This document shows positions 5,322 through 6,133 of a stretch of DNA of 6,133 bases, piece after piece. The stretch is from an uncultured Oscillibacter sp. Lineage in GTDB: Bacteria; Bacillota; Clostridia; Oscillospirales; Oscillospiraceae. The notes under the pieces are model-generated. The model had not been told where the DNA came from, did no database searches, and saw only the letters and a list, made by a program, of their open reading frames with translations. The stretch covers positions 1 through 6,133 of the forward strand of contig CAJTSM010000005.1 of the NCBI GenBank assembly GCA_910578935.1, read 5' to 3'. The position numbers and the translations under genes are program-made. Position 1 is the stretch's first letter; each line of letters starts with the position of its first letter.

Positions 5322-6133
5322 GCTTTTGGAGCGGACCCCCGGAGCCGTCCTGCCGGAGCGGGGGGAGAGGGTCCTCTGCGCCGTCTCCGGGGGGCTGGAT
5401 TCCATGTGTCTCCTGCACATGCTGGACGCGTGGTGCAGGGAACGGGGCGGGCTGCTGACCGCCGCCCACTTTAACCACCGGCTCCGGGGCGAGGCGGCGG
5501 ACCGGGACGAGGCATTTGTCCGGGGAAGCTGTGAAAAATGGGGCATCCCGCTGGCCGCGGGCCGGGAGGATGTCCGGGCATACGCCAAACAAGAGGGACT
5601 TTCCATCGAGGAAGCCGCCCGGAATCTGCGCTATGCGTTTTTACGCCGGACGGCGGCGGCGGGGAGATGCAAACGGATTTACACCGCCCACCACGCCGGA
5701 GACAATGCTGAAACCGTCCTGCTGAACCTGATCCGGGGGACCGGACTCACAGGTTTGACGGGTATGGAGTGGGAGCGGGAGGGGCTTTGCCGCCCTTTGC
5801 TGAATGTGACCAGGGAGGAGCTGGAGGCATACGCCCTCCAATGGGATATCCCGCATATGGAGGACGAAACCAACGCCGACCCGGAGGCTGCCGCCCGGAA
5901 CCTTCTGCGGCTCCAAGTGATGCCGCTCTTGAAAAAGCTGAATCCCCGGGCGGTGGAGCATATCGGCCAAACCGCCGGCCGGCTCCGGGGGGTGGACGCT
6001 TCCCTGGAGGCGGAGGCCGCCGCCCGTACCGCCCGCGCGGAGGCCCGGGAGGGCCGGGTGACTTTGTCCATGGACGCGCTGGCAGAGGCTCCGGCGGTGG
6101 TCCGGCCCCGAATGCTGCTGCGGCTGTTCGACC
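5305..6133 (+). CDS. tilS: tRNA(Ile)-lysidine synthetase TilS, 5' part; 3' end outside the window
   Basis: TilS uses ATP to attach lysine to C34 of tRNA-Ile(CAU), changing its codon reading from AUG to AUA and its charging from Met to Ile; it is essential in most bacteria. The frame is open to the window edge for 276 codons. The N-type ATP pyrophosphatase P-loop SGGLDS is at 28-33, the AHFNHRLRG motif at 54-62, HHAGDNAET at 129-137, and RGTGLTGLTGM at 144-154. The stretch DETNADPEAAARNLLR (187-202) matches the family's D-x-S/T-N...R-N-x-x-R motif, but Ala195 stands where Tyr is common. The region after about residue 205 starts the helical substrate-binding part; the C-terminal tRNA-binding domain is cut off. 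ATG 5305 overlaps the dnaB end by 17 bases; TTG 5326, four bases after the dnaB stop and with a better ribosome site, is a real alternative. In many Clostridia hpt and ftsH follow tilS. Confidence 0.94.
   Translation, partial: MTARTELLERTPGAVLPERGERVLCAVSGGLDSMCLLHMLDAWCRERGGLLTAAHFNHRLRGEAADRDEAFVRGSCEKWGIPLAAGREDVRAYAKQEGLSIEEAARNLRYAFLRRTAAAGRCKRIYTAHHAGDNAETVLLNLIRGTGLTGLTGMEWEREGLCRPLLNVTREELEAYALQWDIPHMEDETNADPEAAARNLLRLQVMPLLKKLNPRAVEHIGQTAGRLRGVDASLEAEAAARTARAEAREGRVTLSMDALAEAPAVVRPRMLLRLFD
5313..5317 (+). promoter_or_regulatory. Possible ribosome binding site for an alternative TTG start of tilS
   Basis: GAGGA lies 8 nt before an in-frame TTG at 5326. The upstream ATG at 5305 has no clear Shine-Dalgarno and may depend on ribosomes finishing dnaB. 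Either start leaves the catalytic P-loop intact. Confidence 0.4.

Noticed and set aside
3876..5606. Long minus-strand open frame of 576 codons antisense to dnaB and parts of rplI and tilS
   Set aside because: Same composition effect; it crosses three well-identified genes and has no coherent protein motif.
1..6133. Search for tRNA or SRP RNA genes, CRISPR repeats, insertion sequences, inteins or defence modules
   Set aside because: Coding genes fill all but about 180 bp (1033-1212) and a few short gaps. No repeated units, transposase motifs, tRNA-like arms or intein insertions in dnaB were seen by eye.

Overview
The window is a stretch of conserved bacterial housekeeping genes, apparently from a GC-rich member of the Clostridia (Firmicutes/Bacillota). 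The evidence is the gene order gdpP - small membrane gene - rplI - dnaB, which matches the yybT-rplI-dnaC order of Firmicutes, the adjacent ylxM-ffh pair, strong GGAGG-type ribosome binding sites, and codons that strongly prefer G or C in the third position. An Oscillospiraceae-like gut anaerobe would fit. That family placement is inference from composition and gene order, not from a database search.

Layout: on the minus strand, bases 1032 down to 1 carry ylxM (GTG start, SRP-associated helix-turn-helix protein) and then ffh (SRP GTPase), whose 3' part lies outside the window. Bases 1033-1212 are a compact divergent regulatory region. It holds a near-consensus minus-strand promoter for ylxM-ffh, an extended -10 plus-strand promoter for gdpP, a GC-rich palindrome between the two -35 boxes, and a perfect 8-bp inverted repeat at the predicted 5' end of the ylxM-ffh mRNA. 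The plus strand then carries gdpP (membrane-bound c-di-AMP phosphodiesterase), a small two-helix membrane protein with a short coiled coil and a TTG start, rplI (ribosomal protein L9), dnaB (replicative helicase), and tilS (tRNA-Ile lysidine synthetase), which runs off the right edge. The plus-strand genes are tightly packed (overlaps or gaps of at most 37 bp) and probably form one operon, with a small hairpin between rplI and dnaB.

The genes link basic processes: co-translational membrane targeting (YlxM, Ffh) on one side; cyclic-di-AMP turnover, ribosome structure, replication fork unwinding and tRNA decoding on the other. I see no mobile element, CRISPR array, tRNA, phage or defence module, and nothing that amounts to a previously undescribed system. 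The items most worth checking are the Asn in place of the usual His in the GGGGH motif of GdpP, the small unrecognised membrane/coiled-coil gene between gdpP and rplI, the ylxM leader hairpin, and the rplI-dnaB hairpin.
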